Part shown: one piece after another, positions 43,712 to 53,989 of the stretch | Position numbering within the stretch: position 1 is the first letter of the stretch | Layout of the letters: every line of letters begins with the position of its first letter | Source: Marinobacter sp. AC-23 | GTDB lineage: Bacteria > Pseudomonadota > Gammaproteobacteria > Pseudomonadales > Oleiphilaceae | Length of the DNA: 64,000 nucleotides | Reading direction: 5' to 3' | Assembly (NCBI RefSeq): GCF_001858325.1 | Contig: NZ_MBPP01000067.1 | Coordinates: 1 to 64,000 of the forward strand | Translations under genes and position numbers: made by a program | Notes under the pieces: generated by a model | Database searches by the model: none | Seen by the model: only the letters and a program-made list of their open reading frames with translations | What the model was told of the DNA's origin: nothing

Positions 43712-43948
43712 ATGGCGTTTGATTCCTTTTCGGCGTTTTTAACGATGGAAGGTCACGGGCCTTATGTCTGGGCCTGTTACGCCGTCTTTTTTGTGTTGCT
43801 GGCGGCGATGATGTACTGGTCACTGCGCGCCAGGAAAACCGCTATGGACGCCTGTCGTCGTGGTTATGAGTTTGAGGCCGACAAGAGTAAGGTGGCCGCT
43901 CCGGCTCCTGCAGCGTCCTTTGCGCGCGTAAATGTTTCCCAAGACTGA
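43712..43948 (+). CDS. ccmD: Heme exporter small protein CcmD
   Basis: 78-aa single-pass membrane protein, in the usual place between ccmC and ccmE. The helix is VWACYAVFFVLLAAMMYWSL (about 17-36), preceded by the GxxxxY-like FLTMEGHGPY and followed by a basic SLRARKTAMDACRRGYEFE segment. Slightly longer than typical CcmD because of an Ala/Pro tail. Confidence 0.88.
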   Translation: MAFDSFSAFLTMEGHGPYVWACYAVFFVLLAAMMYWSLRARKTAMDACRRGYEFEADKSKVAAPAPAASFARVNVSQD

Positions 43949-43963
43949 CTAACAGGTATGTAA

Positions 43964-44437
43964 ATGCATCCGATCCGTAAAAAACGGCTGACCATTGTAC
44001 TGTTTCTTCTGGTAGGTCTCTCTGTTGCTGTGGCGTTAACAACCTACGCTCTGCGCCAGAACATCAATCTGTTTTACGATCCAAGCCAGATTTCTGCCGG
44101 TGAGGCCCCGGTTGATGTGCGGATTCGCGCCGGTGGAATGGTAGAGGAAGGCTCGGTTGTGCGGGATCCAGACAGCCTGAAAGTGGCGTTCATGGTAACG
44201 GACTATAGCGCCTCAGTGCCTGTTGAATATGTTGGTATCCTGCCGGATCTGTTTGCAGAAGGGCAGGGTATTGTTGCCATGGGCAGGCTCAACAACGAAG
44301 GCCGCTTTGTCGCAGATCAGGTTCTGGCCAAGCACGATGAAAACTACATGCCCCCGGAAGTTGCCGATGCTCTGGAAAAAGCGTCGAAGGCCGGTAGTAA
44401 GCCGGCGGCTGTTAATGCCGCACCGGCGACCTATTAA
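43964..44437 (+). CDS. ccmE: Heme chaperone CcmE
   Basis: 157-aa periplasmic heme chaperone tethered by an N-terminal helix ([20 protein letters not shown], about 9-28). Heme is held covalently by His124 in [14 protein letters not shown], the family motif with the HxxxY tyrosine. It starts 15 bp after ccmD and ends in an Ala-rich tail ([13 protein letters not shown]). Confidence 0.96.
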   Translation: MHPIRKKRLTIVLFLLVGLSVAVALTTYALRQNINLFYDPSQISAGEAPVDVRIRAGGMVEEGSVVRDPDSLKVAFMVTDYSASVPVEYVGILPDLFAEGQGIVAMGRLNNEGRFVADQVLAKHDENYMPPEVADALEKASKAGSKPAAVNAAPATY

Positions 44438-44476
44438 ACACATCACGATTAATAGCCTGATACCTGGAGAGCTTTG

Positions 44477-46489
44477 ATGTATCCCGAACTCGGACAGCTT
44501 GCACTGATACTCGCGCTGTTGCTGGCAGTGCTTCTTTCGGTTGTACCCCTTGTGGGCTCACTCACAGGTCGGGACAATCTCCAGGCGTTTGCAAGGCCGT
44601 TGACCACGGGCATGTTTGTATTTGTAGGGCTGGCGTTTGCCGTGCTGACCCACGCGTTTTTAACGGACGATTTTTCTGTAGCTTACGTGGCCAACAACAG
44701 TAACAGCATGCTGCCCTGGTATTACAAGTTCAGTGCCGTGTGGGGCGGCCATGAAGGTTCGCTTCTGCTCTGGATACTGATGCTGACCGGGTGGACGATG
44801 GCTGTGGCCATTTTCAGCCGTCGGCTGCCTTCGGTGATGATCTCCCAGGTATTGTCGGTTCTCGGCATGGTCAGCGTTGGCTTCATGCTCTTTATTGTGG
44901 TTACGTCGAACCCCTTTGACCGCCTGCTTCCAAACGTGCCGGCTGACGGTGCGGATTTAAACCCGCTTTTGCAGGATTTCGGACTGATTGTTCACCCACC
45001 TATGCTTTACATGGGGTACGTGGGTTTTGCGGTGGCGTTTGCGTTTGCCATTGCTGCATTGATTAATGGCCGCTTGGATGCCGCATGGGCAAGGTGGTCA
45101 CGACCTTGGACAACTGTCGCCTGGGCTTTTCTGTCTGTAGGCATAGCCCTCGGAAGCTGGTGGGCATATTACGAGCTTGGCTGGGGCGGCTGGTGGTTCT
45201 GGGATCCCGTCGAGAATGCGTCCCTGTTGCCGTGGCTATCTGGTACGGCCCTGATGCACTCGTTGGCAGTAACGGAAAAGCGGGGTGTCTTCAAAAGCTG
45301 GACGGTGCTGCTGGCGATTGTCACCTTTTCGCTGAGCCTGCTGGGTACTTTCCTGGTGCGCTCTGGAGTGCTCACCTCGGTTCACGCCTTTGCATCGGAT
45401 CCAGAGCGCGGCACCTTTCTGCTGGCCTTGTTGGCATTCACTATTATCGCAAGCCTTACGCTCTACGCATTCAGAGCGCCGGTTGTTCATGTGCGCTCTC
45501 GTTACGGCTCACTGTCCCGGGAAATATTCCTGTTGCTGAACAACGTGTTACTGGTTTCTGCAACGTTGCTGGTAGCGGTTGGTACCCTGTATCCGCTGGT
45601 TCTTGATTTCTTCGATTTGGGGAAAATCTCTATTGGCGAGCCGTTCTTCAACCTCACCTTTAGCCCGCTTGCGGTGGCGGCTGCTCTGCTACTTGGTGTG
45701 GGTACCTTTTCCCGCTGGAAGAAAACCGATGCCGGCTGGCTTGCACGTAAATTGTTGTGGCCACTGGCGATCAGCGTACTGATAAGTACAGCGGTAATGG
45801 TTGTTTATGGTGGTTTCAAGCCTTGGGCGTTCCTCGGGGTCTTTTCAGCGGTTTGGATAACCACCGCGACTTTCTGGGATTTGTGGGACAAGTCGTCGTC
45901 CAGAAAGGGTCGCATCCACGGCCTAAAGCGCCAATCCCGCAGTTACTATGGCATGATCCTTGGGCATCTTGGTATTGCCTTAACCATAGCTGGCGCAACG
46001 GTTGTATCGAACTATGGCATTGAGCGTGATGTGCGCATGGTGCCTGGCGATATTGCGGAAGTGGGCGACTATCAGTTTGTCTTTGTGGGTATCGGCGAGC
46101 GGCAGGGGAAGAACTTTACCGCTCAATACGGCAGTTTCAATGTCATGCGTGACGGCGAACGTGTTGCTGAACTGCACCCGGAAAAGCGTCAGTATGCGGT
46201 TGGAATGAGTGTTATGACCGAAGCGGATATTGACGGTGGCCTGTTCCGAGACATCTTTGTAGCCGTGGGTGAACGTATTTCAGATAACGCCTGGGCTATC
46301 CGACTTCAATACAAGCCGCTCATTCGTTGGCTCTGGCTGGGGGCCCTGTTTATGGCTGCCGGTGGCTTCTTGGCCATATCGGACCGTCGTTACCGAGTCC
46401 GTGAACGGGTTGCTGAGCGCTCTGGCGCGTCAACAGAGCTGCCACCGGCGCAAACGGATGCACCGGGCACAGCCGGAGCTGTGTCATGA
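44477..46489 (+). CDS. ccmF: Cytochrome c heme lyase subunit CcmF
   Basis: 670-aa multi-pass protein that joins heme to apocytochrome c with CcmH. About 14-15 membrane helices. The Trp-rich motif GWGGWWFWDPVENASLLPW (about residues 233-251) and the earlier VWGGHEGSLLLW and IVHPPMLYMGYVG blocks carry the conserved residues. ATG 44477 with GGAGAG upstream is preferred to the TTG just before. It overlaps ccmG by 4 bp. Confidence 0.96.
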   Translation: MYPELGQLALILALLLAVLLSVVPLVGSLTGRDNLQAFARPLTTGMFVFVGLAFAVLTHAFLTDDFSVAYVANNSNSMLPWYYKFSAVWGGHEGSLLLWILMLTGWTMAVAIFSRRLPSVMISQVLSVLGMVSVGFMLFIVVTSNPFDRLLPNVPADGADLNPLLQDFGLIVHPPMLYMGYVGFAVAFAFAIAALINGRLDAAWARWSRPWTTVAWAFLSVGIALGSWWAYYELGWGGWWFWDPVENASLLPWLSGTALMHSLAVTEKRGVFKSWTVLLAIVTFSLSLLGTFLVRSGVLTSVHAFASDPERGTFLLALLAFTIIASLTLYAFRAPVVHVRSRYGSLSREIFLLLNNVLLVSATLLVAVGTLYPLVLDFFDLGKISIGEPFFNLTFSPLAVAAALLLGVGTFSRWKKTDAGWLARKLLWPLAISVLISTAVMVVYGGFKPWAFLGVFSAVWITTATFWDLWDKSSSRKGRIHGLKRQSRSYYGMILGHLGIALTIAGATVVSNYGIERDVRMVPGDIAEVGDYQFVFVGIGERQGKNFTAQYGSFNVMRDGERVAELHPEKRQYAVGMSVMTEADIDGGLFRDIFVAVGERISDNAWAIRLQYKPLIRWLWLGALFMAAGGFLAISDRRYRVRERVAERSGASTELPPAQTDAPGTAGAVS

Positions 46490-47022
46490 AGCGGTTTCTG
46501 TTGTTCTTGCCTTTGCTGGTGGCCATCATCGTGGGCGCTGTTCTGTTTGCTGGCATCGGTAAAGATCCCACAAAACTGGATTCGGCACTGGTAGGTAAGC
46601 AGGTTCCGGCCTTCAGCCTCAAAGATCTGAAAAATCCCGAAAGCACTCTGAATGAAAGCCTATTCCGGGGAAACATTACGCTTCTGAATGTTTGGGGCAC
46701 CTGGTGCCCTGCTTGCCGGGATGAGCATGAAGACCTCATGTGGCTGGCCCGGGAAAAGAAGGTTGCGATTATCGGGCTGAACTACAAGGACAACCGTGAC
46801 GACGCGTTAGTTTGGCTGGACAGGCTGGGCGACCCATACCGCACAATTATCTACGACCCCAAAGGTACGTTGGGTTTTGATCTGGGGGTTTATGGCGCGC
46901 CGGAAACGTTTGTGATTGATGCCTCCGGTGTGGTGCGGTACCGCCATGTGGGTGTGGTTAATGGCCGGGTGTGGGAACAGGTTTTGTTGCCGGTCATTAA
47001 TGACGCGAGGGAGGACGGTTGA
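46486..47022 (+). CDS. ccmG: Thiol:disulfide interchange protein CcmG/DsbE
   Basis: 178-aa membrane-anchored thioredoxin that keeps apocytochrome c cysteines reduced. N-terminal helix (LLFLPLLVAIIVGAVLFAGI), then the thioredoxin fold with redox motif WCPAC in NVWGTWCPACRDEHEDL and the cis-Pro loop GAPETFVID. The stop overlaps the ccmH start (TGATG). Confidence 0.96.
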   Translation: MKRFLLFLPLLVAIIVGAVLFAGIGKDPTKLDSALVGKQVPAFSLKDLKNPESTLNESLFRGNITLLNVWGTWCPACRDEHEDLMWLAREKKVAIIGLNYKDNRDDALVWLDRLGDPYRTIIYDPKGTLGFDLGVYGAPETFVIDASGVVRYRHVGVVNGRVWEQVLLPVINDAREDG

Positions 47023-47501
47023 TGCTCCGTATTGTGTGTTTGTTTTTGGCGATCACCGCATCCGCTATGACCTTCGCGGATGTGTCTGCGGTATACGGTT
47101 TTGATAGCCGTAGCGAAGAGCAGCGTTATCAGAATCTGATTGCAGAACTGCGTTGTCCAAAATGTCAGAACCAGAACATTGCGGATTCAAATTCCCCTAT
47201 TTCCAAAGATATGAGAAATGCTGTCTATCAGATGATGCTGGATGGTGCCAGCAATGAAGAAATCGTGGATTCACTGGTAGGCCGCTTTGGTGAATTTGTG
47301 AAATACAAACCCGATCTGGACAGCCGCACGTTCATGCTCTGGGCAACACCTGCGATTGCTGTTTTGGTGGGGCTTCTTGTGGTCGCCGGTGTTGTTGCTC
47401 GCTCACGCAAAGCCGGCATCGCAGCGCCGGCACTGAGCAAAGACGAGCAGGCCCGGGTTGATAAGATGCTTGCGGAACGTAACCAGAGCGGCAATGGCTG
47501 A
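47022..47501 (+). CDS. ccmH: Cytochrome c maturation protein CcmH
   Basis: 159-aa thioreductase-like protein. A signal peptide (VCLFLAITASAMTFADV) precedes the periplasmic domain with the active motif RCPKC in LIAELRCPKCQNQNIADSN. A C-terminal membrane helix follows (WATPAIAVLVGLLVVAGVVA) and a basic tail. This is the short form, with the TPR part encoded apart in ccmI. Confidence 0.95.
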   Translation: MLRIVCLFLAITASAMTFADVSAVYGFDSRSEEQRYQNLIAELRCPKCQNQNIADSNSPISKDMRNAVYQMMLDGASNEEIVDSLVGRFGEFVKYKPDLDSRTFMLWATPAIAVLVGLLVVAGVVARSRKAGIAAPALSKDEQARVDKMLAERNQSGNG

Positions 47502-47579
47502 TCTGCACGCAGAGTACGCACCTGGCTTCGCAGCAGCACGCACTGCTTTATTCATTTTTGAACCTGTGACGAAATCTCC

Positions 47580-48863
47580 ATGACTCAAGTTTTTTGGATT
47601 GCCGCAACGGTATTGATTATTTTTGCCTTGGGGTTTGTGCTTTACCCTGTGATGTTCCATCGCAGGGGCGCCCGGCAGCAAACGGATCTCAGAAACCAGA
47701 ACCTGCTGGCCTATCGCAGCCGGATGGCAGAGCTGGAAAAAGAGCATCAGGCAGGCATCATCGATAAAGAAGCGTACCGGCAACTCCGCGAGGAACTTGC
47801 CGGTGCCATGCTCGACGATGTGCCGGATAACGAGGCCCCTTCCAAAGCGGTGCCTGGCCGCAAGTCAGCTGTAGCGGTTGCTCTGTTCTCAATACTACTG
47901 ATTCCTGCGGCTACGGTTTTGCTCTATGAAGAATGGGGGGCGATGGACAGCGTTGAGTCCTTTGTAGCCATGCAAGAGCTGGGCAGCTCGGATGACGCCC
48001 GCGCAACACAAATGAGTGAACTGACACTGCAATTACGTGCTCGGCTTGAGGCCAGCCCGGATAACCCTGATGGCTGGGCCATGTTAGGCCAAACGTATAT
48101 GCGTTTGGAGCGGTATGACGATGCAGCCTGGGCGTTCCGAAAGCTGGCAGATAATGTGAGCTCCGATGATGGATCCCGCGCTGTCGCTTTGGGCCTGTCG
48201 GCTCAAGCACAGTTTTTCGGCAGTCAGGGCGCTATGACTGAAGAGGTAACGTCGGCAATTGAAGAGGCTAGGGCACTGAACCCTGATGAAGTTAACTCGC
48301 TGGGGCTGCTTGGAATTCATGCGTTCAGCCGAGGCAACTATCGTGAGGCGATCCGCTACTGGGAGCGCGTCCAAACGGTAGCGCCAGACCACCCGCAGCT
48401 GGCCTCTATTCAAGGGGGTATAAAAGAGGCTTACACACGTCTTGGGGAGCAGCCGCCTGCAGAAACCCCTGCATTTTCAGCACCGGATGATAGCGCAGGG
48501 GGTGTCGGCGTAACCGTTCGGGTGACTCTCGATGAAGCATTCAAGCAAGACATCCCTGACGACACCACGCTGTTTCTCTTTGCCCGTGCGGCCAACACCC
48601 AAAGTGGCCCGCCCCTGGCCGTTGTCAGGCTAACGGCGAGCGCTCTGCCCATTGAGGTCCGCTTGGACGACAGCCATGCGATGGCGCCGCAAGCGGTTAT
48701 ATCGGGTGCAGAAAAAGTGGTTGTAACGGCCCGCCTGACACGTTCAGGCAATATCAACGCTCAGGCGGGCGACTGGCAGGGCAGTACGGATTCACCTATT
48801 GAGGTTTCCGAAGATCAGGGGTCGCCAGTGGTACTGGTTATTGACCAGCAGCTGATCGACTAA
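47580..48863 (+). CDS. ccmI: Cytochrome c maturation TPR protein CcmI
   Basis: 427-aa apocytochrome chaperone. Two membrane helices (about 5-22 and 97-115) enclose a leucine-zipper-like cytoplasmic loop (LAYRSRMAELEKEHQAGIID). TPR repeats cover ~150-285 (PDGWAMLGQTYMRLERYDDA and the later GNYREAIRYWERV). The C-terminal ~120 residues are a beta domain found in long CcmI forms. It closes the ccm operon. Confidence 0.92.
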   Translation: MTQVFWIAATVLIIFALGFVLYPVMFHRRGARQQTDLRNQNLLAYRSRMAELEKEHQAGIIDKEAYRQLREELAGAMLDDVPDNEAPSKAVPGRKSAVAVALFSILLIPAATVLLYEEWGAMDSVESFVAMQELGSSDDARATQMSELTLQLRARLEASPDNPDGWAMLGQTYMRLERYDDAAWAFRKLADNVSSDDGSRAVALGLSAQAQFFGSQGAMTEEVTSAIEEARALNPDEVNSLGLLGIHAFSRGNYREAIRYWERVQTVAPDHPQLASIQGGIKEAYTRLGEQPPAETPAFSAPDDSAGGVGVTVRVTLDEAFKQDIPDDTTLFLFARAANTQSGPPLAVVRLTASALPIEVRLDDSHAMAPQAVISGAEKVVVTARLTRSGNINAQAGDWQGSTDSPIEVSEDQGSPVVLVIDQQLID

Positions 48864-48866
48864 TTG

Positions 48867-48894
48867 GCATTCTGCATTCTGCATTCTGCATTCT
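48867..48894. repeat. GCATTCT tandem repeat (4 copies)
   Basis: Four perfect 7-bp units just after the ccmI stop. Seven-bp units in non-coding DNA; possible slipped-strand origin. Confidence 0.95.
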
Positions 48895-48904
48895 ACCCTC
48901 TACG

Positions 48905-48951
48905 CCACCTCTCTATCCCGACACTGACAGATTGCCGGGGTAAAGAGGTGG
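48905..48951. terminator. Hairpin between ccmI and the bat operon
   Basis: CCACCTCT (48905-48912) pairs with AGAGGTGG (48944-48951); CCCG/CGGG can pair inside. It overlaps the batD stop and sits between convergent operons. No long T-run, so any terminator role is inferred. Confidence 0.4.
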
Positions 48952-50680
48952 TAAGCCTGTCTCTGAAGACACCTTCGCCATCCTTTGCCGAGCTTGTTTG
49001 AGTGCCTGGGTTAAAGCATTGCCATCCCAGCTATCGCCGTTGGCATCCTCTGGCTGAAAAGGTGCGCCTGCAGTTTGCCAAGTTGCGTTTGCAGATCTGC
49101 CTCTGGATATACACGGAACACGTCTCCGGCGGAGCGGAAATCGTGGCCAGGTAAGCGTACATTGGCCCAGGTTACGAATAACCCCGGTGCTGAAGCATGG
49201 CCTTCTTTGGCAGCATTAAACAGCCTTTCGAATGTCGCCCCCTCATCTTGGGCTCCCGGTGAGCCGGTATTACCCTGCGGTTGGCGTGACATGCTGCGTG
49301 TTAGCCACCAGGCCAGCATGGTCAACACCCAGATGCCAGCCAATGCCAGGCTGATCCATTGCCAGAATTTACTGTTGTCGGATATATCTCCACTGTTGGC
49401 GGCACTGACCTCGCTGCCAGGCTCTGGTGGTGTGCTTTGGTTATCGGCTGAGCTTGCAATAGGCACAGCTGCGTTATCTTCGCTCTTGTCGGTATCTGCA
49501 CCGGTTATGTTCAGGGTTTGTGCAGGGATAACAGCAACTTTTTCGCTGTCGGACTCAGTGTCCCACCAAGGAATACGAATTGCCGGGAGCGTGAGCTGTC
49601 CCGCTTTCACCGGAACCAGCGCCCTGGTTTGTGTAAGGGTTGAGGTGATGCCGTCCGGGCCGACACTGGTGTCGCGCTGAGGATTTTCCGGGTAGCTGCG
49701 AAGCCCGTCGGGCACAGATTCTGGCAACGGCGGCAGAGCCTCGGAAGGCAGGCCAGTGGCCTGCAAGCTTAGGGTGCGTGTGAGGTTGTCGCCAGTGTTC
49801 AGGTTAAGTGTTGGCGGCATGTCCGCCTCGGCCAGGGTAAGGCTGGTCGCCGGTAGCCAGGTTGTGCCGCTGAACTCTGCTGGTACTTCGTTCACCTGTA
49901 CCTCAAACAGTTGGGCGCTATCCCGCAGGAACTTAAGCGACCCATCGGCCTCCCGGGCCTGGCCTTCAAAACGAATGGCGGGCAGGTTTAAAGGGCCAGG
50001 CTTTTGTGGGAACAATGCATAACGCCGCTCCACCACCCGGTACCGCTCGCCATCACGAAAACGGGAAAATTCTTTTTGTTTTCCCAAGGGTTCTATCCGG
50101 GCGTTGGGGTGTTGAGGGTCAGACAGCTCGCCGCGGATAAGGCTGCCCCGGAAGAATAGCTGCACCGTCAGAATGAGTTGCTCCTGAACATAAACGTCTG
50201 CTTTGTCGGTGGTCAGCTCAATGAAACTGTCTCGGTTATCGCTCGCCTGATCGGGAGGGTTGCCACTCACTACCTCTACGGTCACTGGGCTGGATACAGA
50301 GCCTGGAAAGTAAGAGCGGGAATGGTGAGCTCCCCGGTTGATTTTGGCGCCAATTGGTAGGTCCAGGTTATTTCTCCCACCATGTCGCCGTTTACGGTAC
50401 GAATGCTGTAACGCTGGTTGCGGGCCAATATATCAAAGTCTGGCGCCACCTTTTCAATGTCTGGTGAGGGCAGGCTTGAGAGATCAAAATCAAAAAGATT
50501 GGTTAGATTGATATCGATCTTCGTGGTGCCCTTAACGGTGAGTGTCAGTACTTCACCTTGGTATAGCTGAGTTCTGTCTGGCTCTGCAGTGAGGTCGCCA
50601 GCGTAGGTTGGCGACCAGAGAAGCATCAAGGCTGCCAAAACCGCTAGCTGAATTGTCGGAATGATCAGCCGTTTTACCAT
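48913..50680 (-). CDS. batD: BatD/BamD-like aerotolerance protein (two frameshifts)
   Basis: Exported oxygen-tolerance BatD protein, likely working with the vWA proteins BatA and BatB at the membrane. Signal peptide LAVLAALMLLWSPTYAGDL, repeated beta domains (QLYQGEVLTLTVKG, ELTTDKADVYVQEQLILTVQ), a membrane helix (WISLALAGIWVLTMLAWWLT) and a C-terminal cytoplasmic domain. Bases are missing at 50305-50306 and in the A-run 49057-49060. With both restored the protein is 589 aa and ends HLFQPEDANGDSWDGNALTQ and GLPPLYPGNLSVSG at the TAG 48913-48915. Without the second repair it would appear to end at 49011. Confidence 0.85.
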
Positions 50681-52505
50681 GGTGTGTCGCCCTCATCGGA
50701 TGGTGTCTGGCGTTCCTGATATTGTTGCAGGAATTTTCGCTGCAGGAGACCGCCTGGGTTATCGGGAATCCGGCGCAGTGATTGTTCCTGGCTCTGGGTC
50801 AGAGGTGTTTCGGATACCGGGGTGGGTGCCTGGACGTCTTCGCTGCCAGGTTGGGCGCCGGCGGCCTGTGCATTGGCTTCGCCGCTTTCTTGGGAATCCT
50901 CGGGTTGCTCCCCGCCAGGCTCTTCTTGAGCCCTGCCTTGCCCCTGCTCCTGCCCTTGTGAGCTATCCTGGGGCTGGCCGGGTTCTCCATCAGAGCCTTG
51001 GTCGCCTGTGAGTTTTGAGAGCTGTCGGAGCTCTGGTTTTGATCAGACGAATCGGAACTGTCCCCCTGCTGTTGGTTCTCATCTCCGTTTGAATCCGAAG
51101 AGCTCTGATCGCCGTCACCTTGGTCCGGGCTGGACTCTTTTTCCTGTTGCTTGAGTAAGTCTTCCACCAATTTCCGGTTTACCTGCGCATCTTCCATATC
51201 AGGATTGTGTTTCAGAGCACTGTCGTAGGCTTTAAGGGCGTCTTTCAATTTACCTGCGCGGGCGAGAGCGTTGCCGCGATTGTAATCCGCGAGGGGTGTA
51301 CGAGCACTTGAGAAGGCTTTGACGGCTTCGTCATAGCGCTCGGCCTTGTAAAGGGCGGAGCCTCGCCACTCGGGTGACTCAAGTAGACTGGCCGCGGCAC
51401 CGGCGTCGTTATGAATCAACTCGGCTGCTCTTTGATCCTCCCGCTGCCAAAGGCTGTCCCAATCCATGGCGGCAGCTGGCTGGGGTATTGCTGGCATTAA
51501 AATCAGTGCCATGGCAGTAAAGGCGCCTCGGCGCCAGCCCAGCAGGAGCAGTGGCAGGGCCAGCCATAATAGCCAGTAACCGTCGTCCTTCCAGCGGTTT
51601 ATGGTTAACCCGGTGTCTGTGTCTTGCCACTCGTCTGATTCCACGGGGCTCAGGTTCAAGGTGGTTATGTCGGTGTCATTCAGTGTCAGCTCATCGCTTC
51701 TACCGCCATTTTCTTGGGCAAGCTCTGCGAGCTGGTCCGGGTCGGTGCGTACAATCACAATATTGCCGTTGTCCCGAATAAAACCACGCCGGGCAAGGGG
51801 GATCGGGCCGCCATCACGGGTGCCGACCGCCAACGTGCTCAAGGTAAGATTGGTACCCGCTAGCGCATCGTTAATAGGCCCAAAGTAGCGATCTGACACA
51901 CCATCTGTAATCAATAGAATGCGGCCCTTGCCCGGAGCGCCTTGTTCAAGCAGCGCACGGGCTTTGGCAACCGCTAAATCGGCACGGTTACCCTGAGCCG
52001 GCATAATGACCGGGTCTAGTACGTTGAGCATTCCTGTAAGTGTGTTGCTGTCGTCGGTTAGAGGCGCTACCACGTGAGCGTCCCCGGAATACACCACCAG
52101 CCCGGTGAGGCTGCCTTCGCGCACGGTTAGAATGTCGCGAATTTTGCGCTTTGCTCGGGTAAGGCGATTGGGCTCCAGATCTGTTGCCAGCATGGACAAT
52201 GACAGGTCAAGCACGATCACCAGGCTGTCTCCGGGCTTTTTCAGGGGCGTGGGCGCCTCGCGCCAGGCTGGCCCGGCAAGTGCTACGGCCAGGATGACAA
52301 CCGCGCTGATTGCCGGGAGAAGCCGCGATCCTCGTTTTTGCGTAGTGCCACCGTATCGCCGGATGACCGGAGACAAAAACTGCTCAGGGATCAGGCTGGA
52401 CCAGCCACTGTCGCCGGAGCTTTTTCGCTTCAGTGCCAGGTAAAGTACTGGCACCATTAATAATAACAAGAGCCAGAACGGGCGCAGGAAATGGAAGTCA
52501 GCCAT
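50674..52505 (-). CDS. batB: BatB-type vWA and TPR protein (one frameshift)
   Basis: About 610 aa after repair. N-terminal membrane helices surround a von Willebrand A domain with MIDAS start VLDLSLSML and ITDGVSDRY. A second helix pair lies near residue 310, then TPRs (KAERYDEAVKAFSSARTPLA, RAGKLKDALKAYDSALKHNP) and a Ser/Asp/Gln-rich tail. A missing base at 51005-51006 breaks the tail; with it the protein continues GDQGSDGEPGQPQDSSQGQE and ends LLQRKFLQQYQERQTPSDEG-DTPW, the BatB/BatC end. It combines BatB and BatC functions. The stop overlaps the batD ATG. Confidence 0.88.
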
Positions 52506-53526
52506 GGTTCACGCTCCCGCCAGACTGTTCGCGAGTTGTAGCGAGCTTGCCTTTGCTGCGCCTGAAGAGAAAGAGGCTTAGCCACAGTGCTGCCGCTATG
52601 CCCGCAGGCCAGAAAAACAGATCTGTCACCGGTCGGTAGAATTTGCCATCCAGTTCAATGGGCTCGAGCTGGTTGATGGTTTCGTAAATCAGCTCGAGCT
52701 CCGGTAGGCTGCGAGCGCGGAAATACTCGCCGCCAGTCTGCTGCGCCATTCGGGTAAGCAAATTTTCATCCAGGTCTCTGGAGGGGTTCACCCGGCGGGA
52801 GCCGAGCAGACCGCGTTGGACCATGGATTCAGCGCCAATGCCTATGGTGTACAGGCGAACGCCGGCAGCCGCAGCTATTTCTGTCGCTTTGTCAGGCGTG
52901 ACTTCCCCGGCGGTGTTGGCGCCATCTGTAAGCAGCACCACGACCCGTTGTTGCTGGGGCCGATCCCTTAAGCGCTTGGTCGCCAGGCCGACTGCATCGC
53001 CGATGGCGGTTGCTCGCCCAGCCATGCCGATGCCTGATTCCTGCAATAGCGTCTCAAGGGTTGCGAGATCAAATGTCAGGGGTGCTTGAACGTAGGGTTC
53101 TGTGCCGAACAGTATCAGGCCCAGCCTGTCGCCCTCCCGGCGGGCAATGAATTGGTTCAGTACTCTTTTAACAGCTTGCAAACGATTAATGCTGCGGCCC
53201 TGAATGACCATGTCCTGCTCTTCCATGCTGGGTGAAATATCCACCACCAGCATAAGGTCGCGCCCGGAAACGGGCATTTGAACCTGCTCACCCACATGCT
53301 GCGGTCGCGCCAGTGCCAACATCAGTAATGTCCAAGCCAGTAGTAGCACCAGAGATTGCCAGCGCGGCACACCATTGCCCTGACGAGTGACGCCGGGCAA
53401 ATCCGAGAGCCAATGTCCAACCGGGAAAACTGGAGCATCCACGGTGTGTGCAGCCGGCTTTTTCCAATGCAAAAGCAAGGGGGCCAGAATTAGCAGCAGT
53501 ACCCAGGGGTAGGCGAGGCTCAACAT
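52498..53526 (-). CDS. batA: BatA-type vWA membrane protein
   Basis: 342-aa inner-membrane protein with two N-terminal helices (about 5-20 and 58-77), a vWA domain with MIDAS motif VVDISPSMEEQD and LLTDGANTAGE, and a C-terminal helix (LFFWPAGIAAALWLSLFLF). I use the ATG at 53526 (MLSLAYPW) because it overlaps the TGA of the upstream gene (ATGTTGA); an in-frame start six codons earlier is less likely. It overlaps batB by 8 bp. Confidence 0.92.
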   Translation of the reverse strand: MLSLAYPWVLLLILAPLLLHWKKPAAHTVDAPVFPVGHWLSDLPGVTRQGNGVPRWQSLVLLLAWTLLMLALARPQHVGEQVQMPVSGRDLMLVVDISPSMEEQDMVIQGRSINRLQAVKRVLNQFIARREGDRLGLILFGTEPYVQAPLTFDLATLETLLQESGIGMAGRATAIGDAVGLATKRLRDRPQQQRVVVLLTDGANTAGEVTPDKATEIAAAAGVRLYTIGIGAESMVQRGLLGSRRVNPSRDLDENLLTRMAQQTGGEYFRARSLPELELIYETINQLEPIELDGKFYRPVTDLFFWPAGIAAALWLSLFLFRRSKGKLATTREQSGGSVNHG

Positions 53527-53989
53527 TTCTGTGCTTCCAGCCACGTATGGGCGAACTTGATGGCCTGTGCAGGTTCCGCCGTTGGCTGCGGTTGCCAGGC
53601 GCTGTTTACCAAGGCATTCACAATCGGTTGTTGCACCATGCGACTGTCAGGCAGGTGACGCAGGAGGCAAGCAGTCCACTGTTCACCAGATTGGGCTTCG
53701 GGGTTTTCATCCGGGTAACGCTCCCGCGCTACTCGTTTAAGTAGCGCGTTGAGTTGCGTAAACCACTGGGGCTCTTTTACGGCACTGCGTTCCAGGCTAG
53801 CCAGTTCGGCCTTTGCAACCTAAGCCAGCGATTCCGGCGGTGGCGACGACGAACAGCCCACACCAAGATAGCCACGGCAACAAGGAGGACAAAAGCAAGA
53901 ACCCACCAGCCTGGGGCGGGTGGCCAGAAGCCCCCGGTTTGAGGCAGGTGAATATCCCGAAGCTGACTTAACGGGTCGTCGGGCATCAT
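53520..53989 (-). CDS. DUF4381 membrane protein (one frameshift)
   Basis: Small protein of the DUF4381 family, always between DUF58 and batA-type genes. ATG 53989 overlaps the DUF58 stop. MPDDPLSQLRDIHLPQTGGF and WPPAPGWWVLAFVLLVAVAI (membrane helix) open it. The frame breaks near 53819 (a G or other base missing in AGGTTGCAAAG); repaired text runs VAKAELASLERSAVKEPQWF to TWLEAQKC and 156 aa. Without the repair the gene would look truncated and a 250-bp gap would appear before batA. Confidence 0.82.
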
